Shown here: positions 63,601 through 64,000 of the stretch, piece by piece
Layout: each line of letters opens with the position of its first letter
How positions within the stretch are numbered: the stretch's first letter is position 1
Source: Mastacembelus armatus
Lineage: Eukaryota > Chordata > Actinopteri > Synbranchiformes > Mastacembelidae
Direction of reading: 5' to 3'
DNA: 64,000 nt
Assembly: GCF_900324485.2 (NCBI RefSeq)
Contig: NC_046655.1
Location: 5,138,942-5,202,941, forward strand
Position numbers and translations under genes: made by a program
The notes under the pieces: model-generated
The model's database searches: none
Told to the model about the DNA's origin: nothing
What the model saw: only the letters and a program-made list of their open reading frames with translations

Positions 63601-64000
63601 AAATCCTTGATTTTGTTTTCTCTCTCAGCTGAGGGGGACTTGACCTCTCCCTCAGTGCAGCTCACAATTATGGACCAGGGTGAACAAGTCCAGGTGGTGG
63701 ACTTGATGCAGTACACGCCTCTAGGTGGGGTCTTCTACTATGACGTGTTTCACCTCCCGCCACAAGCCCAGCAGGCAAATGGCTGGGAAATCAGACAGGT
63801 GACCAGAGAAAAGTTTCTGTGTTTGCTTCTGCGGCTTACATATGGCCCAGCTGTTGGTCCCTAATGTTGACCCCACTTTCTTTCACACAACACCCCCATA
63901 GATATTGAACACAGGGCTACAGGTGTTTCCTTACCCGACAGAGATGTCCAGTTTGGATGATGGTGCAGCACTCAGTTATCCTCTTATTGGGGTGTCTGTG
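60650..64000 (+). CDS. dnai7: dynein axonemal intermediate chain 7 (CASC1/CFAP94), 5' part
   Basis: Axonemal inner-arm dynein-associated protein of motile cilia. Exons: 60650-60652 (ATG only), 60947-60964, 61137-61221, 61382-61470, 61682-61786, 61981-62118, 62475-62609, 62733-62836, 62952-63133, 63238-63383, 63462-63549, 63629-63798, and 63902 to the window edge. Phases agree throughout. The protein starts MPPKKTQSTKKGANAKLSKA, followed by a charged coiled coil rich in Glu/Lys/Arg (residues about 20-95) ending DELNELCHLLEETHTALAKW, then WEKYMLCDGTPDPTVQQE, TGNMQTVVKDDNITLCLWAN, MGFEIPKQLAVSDIAVRILH and GEQVQVVDLMQYTPLGG, all characteristic of CASC1. The exon 9/10 junction has two in-frame solutions: 63133 to 63238 (better donor, GTAATA) or 63110 to 63230 (weak donor, GTCTGG). 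The 3' part lies beyond the window. Confidence 0.95.

Overview
The window is vertebrate nuclear DNA, most likely from a percomorph teleost fish. The signs are short GT-AG introns, abundant (CA)n and (CT)n microsatellites, an L2 (Maui-like) LINE with a TTGAA-repeat tail, short dispersed repeats of types common in teleosts, and protein sequences closest to fish orthologs from memory. No database was searched. Exon coordinates come from reading splice sites and checking that phases add up.

Layout. 1-6,280 (-): 5' half of mapk11 (p38-beta), exons 1-5, running off the left edge. 7,271-7,563: two glutamine tRNA genes facing each other. 7,970-14,927 (+): an fgd4-like Rho-GEF (DH-PH-FYVE) whose last PH domain looks decayed. 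15.1-17.4 kb: gene-poor, with one unexplained exon-like block. 17,405-23,598 (-): dennd11, nine exons, complete. 24,274-30,113 (+): arl1, six exons, with a 2.9-kb L2 LINE in intron 4. 30.1-32.7 kb: convergent arl1/utp20 interval holding two consecutive long inverted repeats. 32,699-49,789 (-): utp20, about 61 exons. 51,191-57,406 (+): slc5a8-type monocarboxylate transporter, 17 exons, 610 codons. 57,826-58,060: a broken first-exon duplicate of the same transporter. 59,806-60,148 (-): etfrf1 (lyrm5). 60,650-64,000 (+): 5' part of dnai7 (casc1/cfap94), running off the right edge.

How it fits together. The genes are mostly housekeeping or signalling and do not form one pathway: stress kinase (mapk11), Cdc42 GEF (fgd4), DENN-domain protein (dennd11), Golgi GTPase (arl1), ribosome biogenesis scaffold (utp20), solute transport (slc5a8), mitochondrial electron-transfer regulation (etfrf1) and axonemal dynein (dnai7). 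Their order is informative. The slc5a8-utp20-arl1 block keeps the head-to-head and tail-to-tail arrangement I recall from human 12q23, and etfrf1-dnai7 keeps the divergent arrangement of 12p12. Divergent pairs share short promoter intervals with readable candidate motifs: an inverted TGACGTGT pair before arl1, and an RFX-type X-box plus an NRF1-like site between etfrf1 and dnai7.

The most interesting observations are the decayed C-terminal PH domain of fgd4, the tandem palindromic elements between arl1 and utp20, a GC-AG intron in fgd4, the tRNA-Gln inverted pair, and the exon-like orphan near 17 kb. I did not find a clearly new multi-gene system.
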